A stretch of 40,206 nt of DNA from an uncultured Hellea sp. GTDB taxonomy: Bacteria > Pseudomonadota > Alphaproteobacteria > Caulobacterales > Maricaulaceae. Below the pieces are notes generated by a model. The model was given only the letters and a program-made list of their open reading frames with translations. It was not told the DNA's origin and ran no database searches. The position numbers were made by a program, and so were the translations under genes. Shown piece after piece: positions 1-8,042 of this stretch; positions within the stretch are counted from its first letter, which is position 1; each line of letters begins with the position of its first letter. The stretch spans positions 1 through 40,206 of the forward strand of contig CALKIX010000065.1 of the NCBI GenBank assembly GCA_937995665.1. The letters run 5' to 3'.

Positions 1-685
1 ATCCAAGGCCGTCAACACCTGCATTTATGACATCTCCGCGCGATAAGAGGTCTACACCCTTTGGCGTTCCGGTAAGTATTATATCACCGGCTTTAAGTTC
101 ATTATGTCGCGAGAGTACAGCGATGATTTTTGGAATATTCCAAATCATTTTATTGATATTTGACTCCTGTTTCATCACGCCGTTCACACGCAGCCAAATG
201 CGGGCCTCTGTAACTATACCTGTTTCAGAGAGAGGATGAATAGCTGTGCAGGGGGCGGAGTTGTCAAAGCTTTTCGCTGGCTCCCATGGCCGGCGCTCGG
301 CTTTGGATATACTCTGCAAATCCCGCAAGGTCATATCTTGAGCCACGCCATAGCCAAAGATATGGGCATTGGCGTCAGACTCGCTGATGTTTTGCCCGCC
401 GCTTTTGAGCGCCACGAATAATTCCGCTTCATAGCTGAGCGCTTGGCTGATCTCGGGATAGACAAAATCATTATGGGCTTCGCAAACAGCGCTTGCGGGT
501 TTTTCAAAATAAAAGGGCGGTTTTTTCGGATCGCTCCCCATTTCAACTGCATGGGCGGCATAATTACGCGCAAGGCAATAGACCCGGCGAATAGGAAAAC
601 GCTGCCTGCTGCCCGCAATGGGCAGGCTAGTTATCTCGGGAAGCTCAATGGCATAGTCAGGCGGAGTATGGGGCATATCATTCAT
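1..685 (-). CDS. Fumarylacetoacetate hydrolase family protein, fumarylpyruvate hydrolase-like (3' end outside window)
   Basis: The frame runs from ATG at 685 to the left window edge without a stop, giving about 228 residues and probably lacking only a short C-terminus. Family signs are RVYCLARNYAAHAVEMG near the N-terminus, PPFYFEKPASAV, the metal-site segment SYEAELFVAL, DMTLRDLQ, AKSFDNSAP and the late ILTGTPKGV. This arrangement fits the small single-domain FAH-fold enzymes such as fumarylpyruvate or acylpyruvate hydrolases, which split C-C bonds of 2-oxo acids using Mg2+. The start could also be ATG 709 or 676; 685 gives a normal family N-terminus, and none has a clear ribosome binding site. 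It is divergent from the SDR gene at 828. The exact substrate cannot be read from the sequence. Confidence 0.88.
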   Translation of the reverse strand, partial: MNDMPHTPPDYAIELPEITSLPIAGSRQRFPIRRVYCLARNYAAHAVEMGSDPKKPPFYFEKPASAVCEAHNDFVYPEISQALSYEAELFVALKSGGQNISESDANAHIFGYGVAQDMTLRDLQSISKAERRPWEPAKSFDNSAPCTAIHPLSETGIVTEARIWLRVNGVMKQESNINKMIWNIPKIIAVLSRHNELKAGDIILTGTPKGVDLLSRGDVINAGVDGLG

Positions 686-776
686 TTTTAATAGGGTGAG
701 CTCTTTCATACGGTCATAATCTGGCTTTAGCCAGCCCTTTGCGGGGTGTGGATTTGATTGCAAAGAGCGCTTGATA

Positions 777-796
777 ATATGCAATTTATTGCATAT
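777..796. promoter_or_regulatory. Perfect inverted repeat, candidate operator between divergent catabolic genes
   Basis: The arms ATATGCAA (777-784) and TTGCATAT (789-796) are perfect inverted copies around the spacer TTTA. The element lies 31 bp before the SDR start and 92 bp before the FAH-family start, so one bound dimer could control both directions. Size and AT-rich symmetry resemble sites of MarR- or TetR-type dimeric repressors. No regulator gene is adjacent, so the binding protein is unknown. Confidence 0.45.
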
Positions 797-827
797 GTCG
801 AAGGCGGTTAGTTAGTGAGAGGTCAAA

Positions 828-1751
828 ATGAGTGCAATAGAGTTTAACGAGCGCGTGGCTATTATCACGGGGGCTGGTGGCGGACTGGGCAAAAGCCATG
901 CGCTAGAGCTTGCCCGGCGCGGGGTCAAAGTTGTGGTCAATGATTTGGGTGGTTCTGTTGATGGTTCTGGCGGCTCGGCAACGATGGCAGAGCAGGTCGT
1001 GGCCGAGATAAAAGCCGCTGGCGGGGAGGCCATCGCGAACGGGGCCAATGTCACCAAAGAAGACGAAGTCGCAGCGATGGTTGAGCAGGCCATAGCCGCG
1101 TGGGGTCATGTCGATATCCTCGTCAATAATGCAGGCATTTTGCGCGATAAGTCTTTCTCCAAAATGAGCATGGATGATTTCCGCCTCGTTTTAGATGTGC
1201 ACTTAATGGGCTCTGCCATTTGTACAAAGGCCGTTTGGGACCATATGAAAGACCGCCAATATGGGCGTATTGTTATGACCACGTCCTCATCAGGAAATTA
1301 CGGGAATTTCGGGCAAACAAATTACGGCGCGGCAAAGGCCGGTCTCGTCGGCCTGATGAATACACTTTGCCTTGAAGGCGCAAAATATAATATCCGCGTC
1401 AATGCCCTCTCGCCCACAGCTGCCACGCGCATGACCGAAGGTCTTATGCCGCAAGCTGCCTTAGATTTACTGACTGTTGAAAGCGTCAGCGCGGGTCTTG
1501 TGCCGTTGGTTTGCGAGGACGCGCCCAACCGCCTGATATTATGTGCGGGCGCGGGAGGCTTTGCCGCGACAAAAGTTTATGAGACCCAGGGCATACATCT
1601 TCGTCCTGAGGAGCAAAGCGCTGAGAATGTGCTCGCGAAGATTAAAGAAATCCGTGACGGCGAAGGCCAAGAAGAATATACTTCAGGCGCTGGGCAAACA
1701 ATGAAATTTGTAGGCAATGCTGCAAAGGCGCTAGGAATGAAGCTGGGCTAG
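828..1751 (+). CDS. Short-chain dehydrogenase, MFE-2/17beta-HSD4-like 3-hydroxyacyl-CoA dehydrogenase domain
   Basis: A 307-residue NAD(P)-dependent classical-type SDR. The Rossmann motif TGAGGGLG is at residues 14-21, NNAG at 100-103, the catalytic serine at about 153-155, and YxxxK is Y166 and K170. The N-terminal block VVVNDLGG followed by a Gly/Ser-rich segment is typical of the dehydrogenase unit of peroxisomal multifunctional enzyme type 2 and its bacterial single-domain relatives, which oxidise 3-hydroxyacyl-CoA. At 307 residues it is longer than ordinary 250-residue SDRs and matches that subgroup. GAGAGG at 817-822 is a good ribosome binding site for ATG 828. It is followed 102 bp later by a hydratase-like gene, suggesting a fatty- or aromatic-acid catabolic unit. 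The substrate is inferred from the family only. Confidence 0.88.
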   Translation: MSAIEFNERVAIITGAGGGLGKSHALELARRGVKVVVNDLGGSVDGSGGSATMAEQVVAEIKAAGGEAIANGANVTKEDEVAAMVEQAIAAWGHVDILVNNAGILRDKSFSKMSMDDFRLVLDVHLMGSAICTKAVWDHMKDRQYGRIVMTTSSSGNYGNFGQTNYGAAKAGLVGLMNTLCLEGAKYNIRVNALSPTAATRMTEGLMPQAALDLLTVESVSAGLVPLVCEDAPNRLILCAGAGGFAATKVYETQGIHLRPEEQSAENVLAKIKEIRDGEGQEEYTSGAGQTMKFVGNAAKALGMKLG

Positions 1752-1853
1752 CTAGATTAAAAATAGCAAGGCAGGGTTAGTTAAAGCGAAATTTGTCTTG
1801 CCCTGTCAGCTTATCGCTCTATTTTAGGTAGCCGATAATTTGAAAGCTGCTCA

Positions 1854-2666
1854 ATGCCTAATACACGCCCAAAACTTTCACATGAAGCCCTCTCTGAAGC
1901 CTTGATTGGGCTTCGTAAAACTTATGGCACCCTTGATGATTTTCCGGCGCAATTGCCGGCCACATTATCAGACAGCTATGATGTGCAAGATATCTCGCGC
2001 GCCAATTGGGGGGATGAGGTTTATGGCTGGAAAGTGGCGGGCATGTCAGCCGAAGCCCAAGCAAAGCTGGGCGCGGCGAAACAGACGGGTCCTGTCTTTG
2101 CTAAGAATGTGGTTGTGTTGCCCGAAGGCGGGGCCGCGGAGTTCCCGATTTTCGCGAAAGGTTATGGCGCGCCTGAACCTGAATATATGATTACGCTGAA
2201 AGACTGCGCCGCCCTGCCAAAAGAAGGGATTACGCTCGCGCAGATTCTTAGTGTGGTTGAGACCATCCACATAGGCGTTGAAATTGCGAGCAGCCCTTTT
2301 GCTAAGGTCACAGGCATGCGAGTCCTCTCGGATATTGCGGACTTTGGCAATAATTGGGGGCTTGTGATGGGGCCGGAGATTAAAGACTGGGGCAATATGG
2401 ATTTAACCAAAATTGACGTTATTTGCGAAATTGACGGTCAAGTGGTCGGGAATGGCCGCGCGAGCGAGGGGCTTGCTGGGCCGTTTGGGTCTGTAAAATT
2501 TTTGATCGAGCATCACAAAGCGCGCGGTTATGATCTGCCCGCGGGAAGTGTTGTTTCCTCGGGCGCCATTGGCGGCGTGACTCATATGAAAGTGGGCAGC
2601 CGCGCTAAGGTAAGCTTTGCGGGGCTAGGTAAATTCGACATCGGGTTTTTCGACCCGCTGGCTTAA
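1854..2666 (+). CDS. 2-keto-4-pentenoate hydratase-like protein (MhpD type, FAH superfamily)
   Basis: A 270-residue protein with the layout of 2-hydroxypenta-2,4-dienoate hydratases and 4-oxalocrotonate decarboxylases. It has an N-terminal helical part, GWKVAGMS near residue 57, the acidic metal-binding segment PEPEYMITL near 107, GVEIASSPF near 141, and a C-terminal barrel with GAIGGVTHMKVGSRAKVSFAGLG. These enzymes add water to, or decarboxylate, 2-oxo-enoates in meta-cleavage pathways. ATG 1854 has only a weak upstream ribosome binding site. It is co-directional with the SDR and stops at a strong hairpin shared with the convergent gene. Hydratase and decarboxylase activities cannot be told apart from sequence alone. 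Confidence 0.85.
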   Translation: MPNTRPKLSHEALSEALIGLRKTYGTLDDFPAQLPATLSDSYDVQDISRANWGDEVYGWKVAGMSAEAQAKLGAAKQTGPVFAKNVVVLPEGGAAEFPIFAKGYGAPEPEYMITLKDCAALPKEGITLAQILSVVETIHIGVEIASSPFAKVTGMRVLSDIADFGNNWGLVMGPEIKDWGNMDLTKIDVICEIDGQVVGNGRASEGLAGPFGSVKFLIEHHKARGYDLPAGSVVSSGAIGGVTHMKVGSRAKVSFAGLGKFDIGFFDPLA

Positions 2667-2682
2667 AGCAGAGATATAAAAT

Positions 2683-2716
2683 AGGCGCGCCGCAAAGGAC
2701 GCGCCTTTCGTTTTTT
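2683..2716. terminator. Bidirectional intrinsic terminator
   Basis: The stem AGGCGCG (2683-2689) pairs with CGCGCCT (2700-2706) and is followed on the plus strand by a T-rich run to 2716. It sits between the convergent hydratase (stop 2666) and YidB-family (stop 2731) genes and could serve both. Confidence 0.75.
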
Positions 2717-2730
2717 AAAGGCGCAGTTGC

Positions 2731-3144
2731 CTAAAGGAACTTCTTGGCCATATTGGCAACGCCGCCAAGGCCGCCAACAGCATCAAGCAATGAACCGCCA
2801 CTGCTGGATTTATCGACCATTTGCGGGATAGCATCTTTGAGGCCATCAAGAAGTGAGCCTTCATCTGTGCCAAGCTCTTGGGCTGCGGCGGCAATTTTGT
2901 CTTGGCCAAGAACCTCTTTGAGCTGGTCTGGAGAAATGTCAGCATTTGCCCCGTCGCCAAGCCATGACGAAGCTACATCGCCTAGGCCTTTTGACTGCAT
3001 GCCGCCGACAAGATTGCCAATATCCAGTCCGCCTTGTTCTCCGCCGCCTAAGAGGCTGCCTAAAACCTGTTCAATTTGAGCATTATTGCCGCCAAGTTTT
3101 TGAGCGAGAAGGCCTTTTGCGAGGTTCATAATATCCATAGTCAT
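2731..3144 (-). CDS. YidB family protein (DUF937-like)
   Basis: A 137-residue glycine-rich small protein. The family signature is the segment GLGDVASSWLGDGANADISPDQL followed by VLGQDKIAAAAQELG and a closing segment near PQMVDK, which matches YidB-like proteins. Function in this family is not established. The N-terminal third consists of Gly/Leu/Gln-rich repeats (LLAQKLGG, LLGGGEQGG, LVGGMQSKG), and no signal peptide is seen. ATG 3144 and ATG 3138 are both possible; GGAA upstream is better spaced for 3138. It ends at the shared terminator and stands as a single-gene unit. Confidence 0.8.
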   Translation of the reverse strand: MTMDIMNLAKGLLAQKLGGNNAQIEQVLGSLLGGGEQGGLDIGNLVGGMQSKGLGDVASSWLGDGANADISPDQLKEVLGQDKIAAAAQELGTDEGSLLDGLKDAIPQMVDKSSSGGSLLDAVGGLGGVANMAKKFL

Positions 3145-3275
3145 ATTTCCATAATTTAGGTGGGGTGGGTTATGTAACGTCTCTATAGGAGCTTGGCCTA
3201 AATGTTTAGCGGCTTATGCAGTAAATAGGGGTATAATATGCATTAAGTTTGTTTTTAGACTTTCTACTTGGGTCA

Positions 3276-3306
3276 TAAAAAAAGCGGCTCAAGATGAGCC
3301 GCTTTT
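3276..3306 (-). terminator. Intrinsic terminator of the glycine-zipper gene
   Basis: An 11-bp perfect stem (3280-3290 with 3296-3306) closes a 5-base loop. Read on the minus strand it is followed by seven T residues. It lies 23 bp past the stop of the gene ending at 3329. Confidence 0.88.
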
Positions 3307-3328
3307 GATGATTTATGCAAAGTGCTGA

Positions 3329-4903
3329 TTAGTTGTTACAACCCGATCCGCGGGCCATGAGTTCTCTGCCAAGAGCGTCATAACGCTTACTGGTATCGCT
3401 ATAGCAATATTCTTGCGCAGATGAATGTGCGGATGAACGTGCCGGCGCTTCCTCATATTGAACAACAGAAGGTGCGTGAGCAACCGTAGCAGGTGCTGAC
3501 ATCACAGGGGCTGTCGCCGTATATGTGCTTGACGTGCTATGCGTGATTGTTGGCGATAGGCAAGTCCCGTCAGATTGCTTGCTTGTTCCTGCCGGACAGC
3601 TTGGCGCAGGGGCTGGAGCCGTATAAACAGGGGCTGGAGCCGAATATGATGTGGCCTCAAGACAGGTGCCATCAGATTGCTTTCTTGTGCCCGATGGGCA
3701 GCTCGCGGCAGGTGCAGGAGCAGAATAGACAGGCGCTGGTGCTGAATACACAGGCGCCGGAGCCACGTAAGATGTCGCCTCAAGACAGGTGCCGTCAGAT
3801 TGCTTAGATGTCCCTGAAGGGCAATTTGCATATTCAGGAGCTGCTGGCGCACTATGAAGCTGGCTTACAATTGGCGCGAGTATTGGAGCTGGCGCTGCCG
3901 CGACTGAAACCGTACCTGCGGGTGCAGACAGACCTGCTGAAGAGAGCGGCGGCAATGTATTGCGAAGGCCAACGGGCTTAGCCATGATTGTATTTGTTGT
4001 TTCAAGACATGAGCCATTTTTAAGAAGCTTCATCCCAGCTGGGCAATCCGCATAGACGGAAGGTACCGGAAGTAGGACACGTGTGGCGCGAACGATAGGT
4101 CTTTGCTGAACGCGCGGCGCGACGCTCACCGTTCTCTGACGAACAGGTGGCGCAAGACGAACATTAGGGGCTGCAACGGTAATAGCCGGTGCTGGCGCCG
4201 TGAAGCCTGTTCTAGGTTGGGACACCATAACAGGACGCGCTGTTGGCTGCGCATAACGCGTCACTGGAATGACGGGTCCAGCGATATATTGACCTGAAGG
4301 CACATATGAGACGCCGCCGCGAGGGGGAAGACCGAGACCGCCGCCAATAATGCCAGCATTGCCAAAGTTTGGCGCGCCGTAGCGGCTCTTAAATCCAGTA
4401 GGGGCAAAACCGCCACCATTAAATCCAGCGGGCGCAAAACCGCCGCCGCCGTTAAAGCCTTGTTGGCCTTGGCCGCGATTTGCAAGGCCATAGCCCGCTA
4501 ATCCGCCTAGAACGGCCCCAATGGCTGTGCCCTCTTGGCGTACGCCAGACCCCGCAAGATTTGAGCCAATAGCGCCGCCAATACCAGCGCCAACGCCAGT
4601 TGCGAGAAGACTATTGCCTGTAAAGCCAGGGTTAAATGAGCCTGCAAAGGGGTTGCCCGCGAAATTGCTGCGGCTATTGCCAAAGCCTACGCCGGCCAAA
4701 CCGCCAAGGGCGGCTCCAATGGCTGTGCCTTCATCGCGATTGCCTGAACCTGCAAGGTTTGATCCTATAGCGCCGCCAATGCCTGCGCCGGCTAATCCAC
4801 CCAGAACGGAATTATTGTCAAAGCCGCCAAAAAGTTGCGCTTGCGCTGTAGCTGGCATGGCTACCAAAGCTGCAATTGCAGCAGTTGTCATAAAATATTT
4901 CAT
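3329..4903 (-). CDS. Secreted glycine-zipper protein with four C-x11-C modules
   Basis: A 524-residue exported protein. The signal peptide ends at about residue 22 (ATAQA-QLFGG). Two near-identical glycine-zipper modules follow at 34-76 and 99-142, each with GAGIGGAIGSNLAGSG and EGTAIGA(A/V)LGGLAG, an internal duplication. Residues 145-200 are Gly/Phe-rich and 200-280 Pro/Arg-rich. Four short modules with exactly 11 residues between two cysteines follow (C287-C299, C361-C373, C402-C414, C436-C448), the last three with KQSDGTCL, joined by Ala-Pro-Val-Tyr linkers. Glycine zippers usually insert in or associate with the outer membrane. AAGGAG seven bases before ATG 4903 supports the start. The role is unknown; a structural envelope protein is the likeliest reading. 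Confidence 0.8.
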   Translation of the reverse strand: MKYFMTTAAIAALVAMPATAQAQLFGGFDNNSVLGGLAGAGIGGAIGSNLAGSGNRDEGTAIGAALGGLAGVGFGNSRSNFAGNPFAGSFNPGFTGNSLLATGVGAGIGGAIGSNLAGSGVRQEGTAIGAVLGGLAGYGLANRGQGQQGFNGGGGFAPAGFNGGGFAPTGFKSRYGAPNFGNAGIIGGGLGLPPRGGVSYVPSGQYIAGPVIPVTRYAQPTARPVMVSQPRTGFTAPAPAITVAAPNVRLAPPVRQRTVSVAPRVQQRPIVRATRVLLPVPSVYADCPAGMKLLKNGSCLETTNTIMAKPVGLRNTLPPLSSAGLSAPAGTVSVAAAPAPILAPIVSQLHSAPAAPEYANCPSGTSKQSDGTCLEATSYVAPAPVYSAPAPVYSAPAPAASCPSGTRKQSDGTCLEATSYSAPAPVYTAPAPAPSCPAGTSKQSDGTCLSPTITHSTSSTYTATAPVMSAPATVAHAPSVVQYEEAPARSSAHSSAQEYCYSDTSKRYDALGRELMARGSGCNN

Positions 4904-5080
4904 CTTTGGCTCCTTCGCCGAATATTACCTATCAACCCGAATTAGGCGTTTCTCGCATGGTCAATGCAAATACTGGGCCAATGAGGAAATAATATCAGGC
5001 TATATTTCGAAGCACAAAAATACTCTCGCAAAAGGCGAGTGGTTTCAAATTATCAGTTTAAGGAATCTGAATGAAACAAA

Positions 5081-5112
5081 ATAAAAAGCCCGGAGTGTCA
5101 AATCCGGGCTTT
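5081..5112 (-). terminator. Intrinsic terminator of the second glycine-zipper gene
   Basis: AAAGCCCGGA (5085-5094) pairs perfectly with TCCGGGCTTT (5103-5112) over an 8-base loop. On the minus strand it runs into a T-rich tract, 12 bp after the stop of the gene ending at 5124. Confidence 0.85.
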
Positions 5113-5123
5113 CTTAGTAAGTT

Positions 5124-5912
5124 TTACCAGCGTCTATCGTGACGCGCGGCTTTTTTAATGTAGCGTTTCTCGCGTTTGAGCTGTGCAATCTCATGCGCAA
5201 TATAGTCTAGCTCTTGGGCGCGCTGATGACTATAGCGGCGGCGCTGCTTGCGGGTAAGCTTATCGCATCTGCGCTCGAGCTGCTCTATAGAACTGTTAAT
5301 CCGTGAGAGCTCTTGATATCTATAGTCGCGTGAATGGTCCACATAAGCCACGCGCGTTGGCGTGTAAGTTGTGCTTACGGGCGGGCTATAGACGGGCTGC
5401 GTATAAACAGGCTCATTATAGACAGGGGCTGGGACCGTCGTTGCAATACGCGGTGATGTATAAACCGTGCGCGTCGAGCTTGTCTGCGGCTGCGTATAGA
5501 CTGTGCCGCTCGTTTGCGGGTAGCCATGCGTCGTTACGGGAGCTGGCTGAGAGTAGACTTGACTATATGTCGTTGTCGCCGGCTGTGTGTAGCGTGTGGC
5601 CCGTTTTTGCGATTCACGATATTTATCGCAATCATTCTGGCCATCCGCAATGGCCGCGCCTGCAACGCCGCCCAGAACAGCGCCAAGCGCTGAACCTTCA
5701 GAGCGGGCGCCTCTCGCGGCCACTTGCGATCCAAATACGCCGCCTGCAACCGCGCCAATAAGGCCGCCTATGACTTGCTCATCGGTATTCGTACGGCAAT
5801 CTTCATATGCGCGGGCGTAATCCACGGACGGCTGCGCGAAGGCAGGTGTCGTAAATGAGGCCGCAGCTAGAGCGGCGGCAGCGAGGGTCTTTTTAGCAGT
5901 AATATGTGCCAT
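5124..5912 (-). CDS. Secreted glycine-zipper protein with basic coiled-coil C-terminus
   Basis: A 262-residue exported protein. ATG 5912 is chosen because GGAG lies well placed before it and a clean signal peptide follows (MAHITAKKTLAAAALAAASF, cleavage after PAFA); an in-frame upstream start at 5975 would bury that peptide. A single glycine-zipper domain follows the signal (GGLIGAVAGGVFGSQVAA and ALGAVLGGVAGAAI). The middle is a Tyr/Pro/Thr/Gln-rich linker with repeated PVYTQPVYS-type units. The last 70 residues are strongly basic and helical (IEQLERRCDKLTRKQRRR and similar). It lies 220 bp upstream of the larger zipper protein on the same strand, but each has its own terminator. Outer-membrane or envelope location is inferred; function is unknown. 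Confidence 0.8.
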   Translation of the reverse strand: MAHITAKKTLAAAALAAASFTTPAFAQPSVDYARAYEDCRTNTDEQVIGGLIGAVAGGVFGSQVAARGARSEGSALGAVLGGVAGAAIADGQNDCDKYRESQKRATRYTQPATTTYSQVYSQPAPVTTHGYPQTSGTVYTQPQTSSTRTVYTSPRIATTVPAPVYNEPVYTQPVYSPPVSTTYTPTRVAYVDHSRDYRYQELSRINSSIEQLERRCDKLTRKQRRRYSHQRAQELDYIAHEIAQLKREKRYIKKAARHDRRW

Positions 5913-6048
5913 GATTTTTCTCCTGTCTTGGCTCTGGCCGGGAGAATGCCCGACCGTTAAAATAGGAGATAGCAAAGGGGCTCTGAACTTAATCTGAGAT
6001 TGGCCTTCATAAACCGTTCATCTGAATTACGATGCGGTTAGGCGGGCC

Positions 6049-6594
6049 CTAGCGCGGGGCGCGTTTGGCTAAAATGCGTTGCAATGTTCTGCGGTGCATA
6101 TTTAAGCGGCGGGCTGTTTCAGACACATTTTTTCCGCAAAGCTCATAGACACGTTGAATATGTTCCCAGCGCACCCGATCCGCTGACATAGGGTTCTCAG
6201 GCGGCTCTGGCGCTTCGCCTTTAGTGGCAAGCAAAGCCTTGCATACATCATCGGCATCGGCGGGCTTAGCTAGATAATCCACTGCGCCGCGTTTTACTGC
6301 TGAGACGGCGGTTGCGAGATTGCCATAGCCTGTGAGCATTACCATCTTACAGTCAGGGCGGGTTTCGTGAATTTTATCAATAACGTCCAGGCCATTCCCA
6401 TCTTCAAGGCGCATATCTAAAACGGCAAAAGCAGGTGGTTTGGCTTGCGCGATGGCTTTGGCCTCGGTCACAGTCTCGACGAGCTGGACGGAGAAACCAC
6501 GCTGTTCGAGCGCGCGCCCCAGCCTGTTCCGAAAAGGGCCATCATCGTCTAAAATCATCAGCGTATTGTCTGCGGGTATATTATAGTCAGTCAT
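6049..6594 (-). CDS. regA: Redox response regulator RegA/PrrA/ActR
   Basis: A 181-residue two-domain regulator. The receiver domain has the acidic pocket LDDD at about 15-18, the phosphoacceptor D60 in AVLDMRLEDGNGLD, the conserved threonine in MLTGYG and the lysine in LAKPAD. The C-terminus ends in the Fis-like helix-turn-helix NVSETARRLNMHRRTLQRIL, which is highly characteristic of RegA/ActR/PrrA. This family controls respiration, carbon and nitrogen fixation and oxidase genes according to redox state. ATG 6594 is preferred over GTG 6603 by comparison with the family; neither has a strong ribosome binding site. It lies 78 bp downstream of regB on the same strand, and senC is divergent from regB, an arrangement reminiscent of the Rhodobacter cluster. 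Confidence 0.95.
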   Translation of the reverse strand: MTDYNIPADNTLMILDDDGPFRNRLGRALEQRGFSVQLVETVTEAKAIAQAKPPAFAVLDMRLEDGNGLDVIDKIHETRPDCKMVMLTGYGNLATAVSAVKRGAVDYLAKPADADDVCKALLATKGEAPEPPENPMSADRVRWEHIQRVYELCGKNVSETARRLNMHRRTLQRILAKRAPR

Positions 6595-6672
6595 AATCGC
6601 CACTTATATAATTACTACATGCTGTAAATACTATAGCTGCGACGAATAAATTAAGCCAGAGAATTGGTGGCT

Positions 6673-8013
6673 TTAAGTAAATAGAACCGTATTCTTTCTG
6701 TCCCACTCAATATGGACCCGCGCGCCGCCTTCTGAACTGCGTCCAAATGTGGCTTTTCCGCCCGTTCGCTCAATCAAAGTTGTGGCAATGAAGACCCCCA
6801 GGCCCAGCCCTCCTGCAAGCTCGTCTATCTGCTTTGGTTTCTGGCGCCGACTGACATAGGGCTGGCCCAGACGCCCTAAAATTGTTGTGTCAAAGCCATT
6901 GCCATTATCTTCAATATCAATTGTCAGGATATCTTCCGTCCAGCGGCCCGTTAGCGTGACGGAGTCCTTGGCAAAATCTATCGCATTCTCAATGAAGTTT
7001 TTCAGTCCGTAAAGCAGCTCTGCTTGGCGGCGCAATGTGGGCTCATCACCGTCCCCTAATACGGATAAGGTAATATCCTTGCCATATGTAATGTAAGGTT
7101 CGGCGGCTTCTTCGAGCAGGTCTTCCAGTGAAAGTATATCGTGGATGGCATCCCCTTCATCCCCCCTCAAAGAGAGTTGTTCAAGGATGTCCCGGCAGCG
7201 CTGGGCTTGGGAGAGCATAAGGGCTGCATCGTCTCCTAAGGGGGTGCCGGGCTTGGTTTCACGGGTCATTTCTTTTGCGATAACCTGAATGGTGGCCAGT
7301 GGGGTGCCCAGCTCATGTGCAGCCGCGGCGGCCATCCCGCCAAGGGCGGCGAGTTTTTGTTCATGGGCGAGTACGGCTTCTGTTGCGGCTAAGGCATCTG
7401 ACATGCGGCGCGATTCTTGCGTGACGCGCCACGCATATAGTGAAGTAAAGGCGCTGCCGACAATAATCGCTATCCAGACGCCAAGGCGAAATATGAAGGG
7501 CAGGGAAAACGCGCCCATGGGCTCCCATGGTAGGGGATGATGGTAAAATAAGAGCGCAAAGGACAAGGCCATAGCCAGCATACCCAGTGCAAAGAGCACT
7601 TTCTTATTTAGCGTTGTGGCGCTGGTCACGATAGGCGCCAGAAATAAAATCGCAAAGGGATTGCTCATCCCGCCTGTCAGCCAAAGAAGCAGAGCAAGTT
7701 GAAGCAAATCAAAGGCAAGCTGGAAGCCCGCTTCGCCGTCCCCCACGCGCCTATCCAGCTCCAAAGAGGTGCTAACAACAATATTAAAGAGGATACTTAT
7801 GCCGACCACAGCCAGACAGGGCAGGATTGGATAATCAAATTTTAAAACATATGAGACGATTAAAAGCGCAAGGCATTGCCCCGCAATGGCCGCCCATCGC
7901 AAATAGACCAATGTATTGCGTTTAAGCTGTCCAGAGGTGCGGGCTGGTTTGCGCCCTGCGTCAACTGGCGGCTTGACGATTAGTGTTTCTGTGTCCATGT
8001 CGAGCGTGTTCAT
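6673..8013 (-). CDS. regB: Redox sensor histidine kinase RegB/PrrB/ActS
   Basis: A 446-residue membrane kinase. About six transmembrane segments occupy residues 38-195. The loop motif GGMSNPF (114-120) fits the GGxxNPF quinone-sensing heptapeptide of RegB. The phosphorylated histidine is H233 in AAHELGTPLA, and C273 in QRCRDIL matches the redox-active cysteine of RegB. The ATPase domain has LKNFIENAIDFA, DNGNGF and GGLGLGVFIA. RegB autophosphorylates and passes phosphate to RegA. ATG 8013 is used; the longer frame opens with TTG at 8040, only 2 bp from the divergent senC start, which is less likely. Both sensing motifs are intact, so ubiquinone and thiol sensing are expected to be preserved. 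Confidence 0.95.
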   Translation of the reverse strand: MNTLDMDTETLIVKPPVDAGRKPARTSGQLKRNTLVYLRWAAIAGQCLALLIVSYVLKFDYPILPCLAVVGISILFNIVVSTSLELDRRVGDGEAGFQLAFDLLQLALLLWLTGGMSNPFAILFLAPIVTSATTLNKKVLFALGMLAMALSFALLFYHHPLPWEPMGAFSLPFIFRLGVWIAIIVGSAFTSLYAWRVTQESRRMSDALAATEAVLAHEQKLAALGGMAAAAAHELGTPLATIQVIAKEMTRETKPGTPLGDDAALMLSQAQRCRDILEQLSLRGDEGDAIHDILSLEDLLEEAAEPYITYGKDITLSVLGDGDEPTLRRQAELLYGLKNFIENAIDFAKDSVTLTGRWTEDILTIDIEDNGNGFDTTILGRLGQPYVSRRQKPKQIDELAGGLGLGVFIATTLIERTGGKATFGRSSEGGARVHIEWDRKNTVLFT

Positions 8014-8042
8014 AATGTTGATATAGAAAGAAGCGCGCAAAG

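Noticed and set aside
3550-3810. Repeated blocks that could suggest a CRISPR array
   Set aside because: The repeats are in frame with the cysteine modules of the zipper protein, irregularly spaced and imperfect.
4521-5084. Plus-strand frame of 187 codons rich in Pro/Ala
   Set aside because: Opposite the glycine-zipper repeats; the Pro/Ala repeats are just the complement of Gly/Ala codons.
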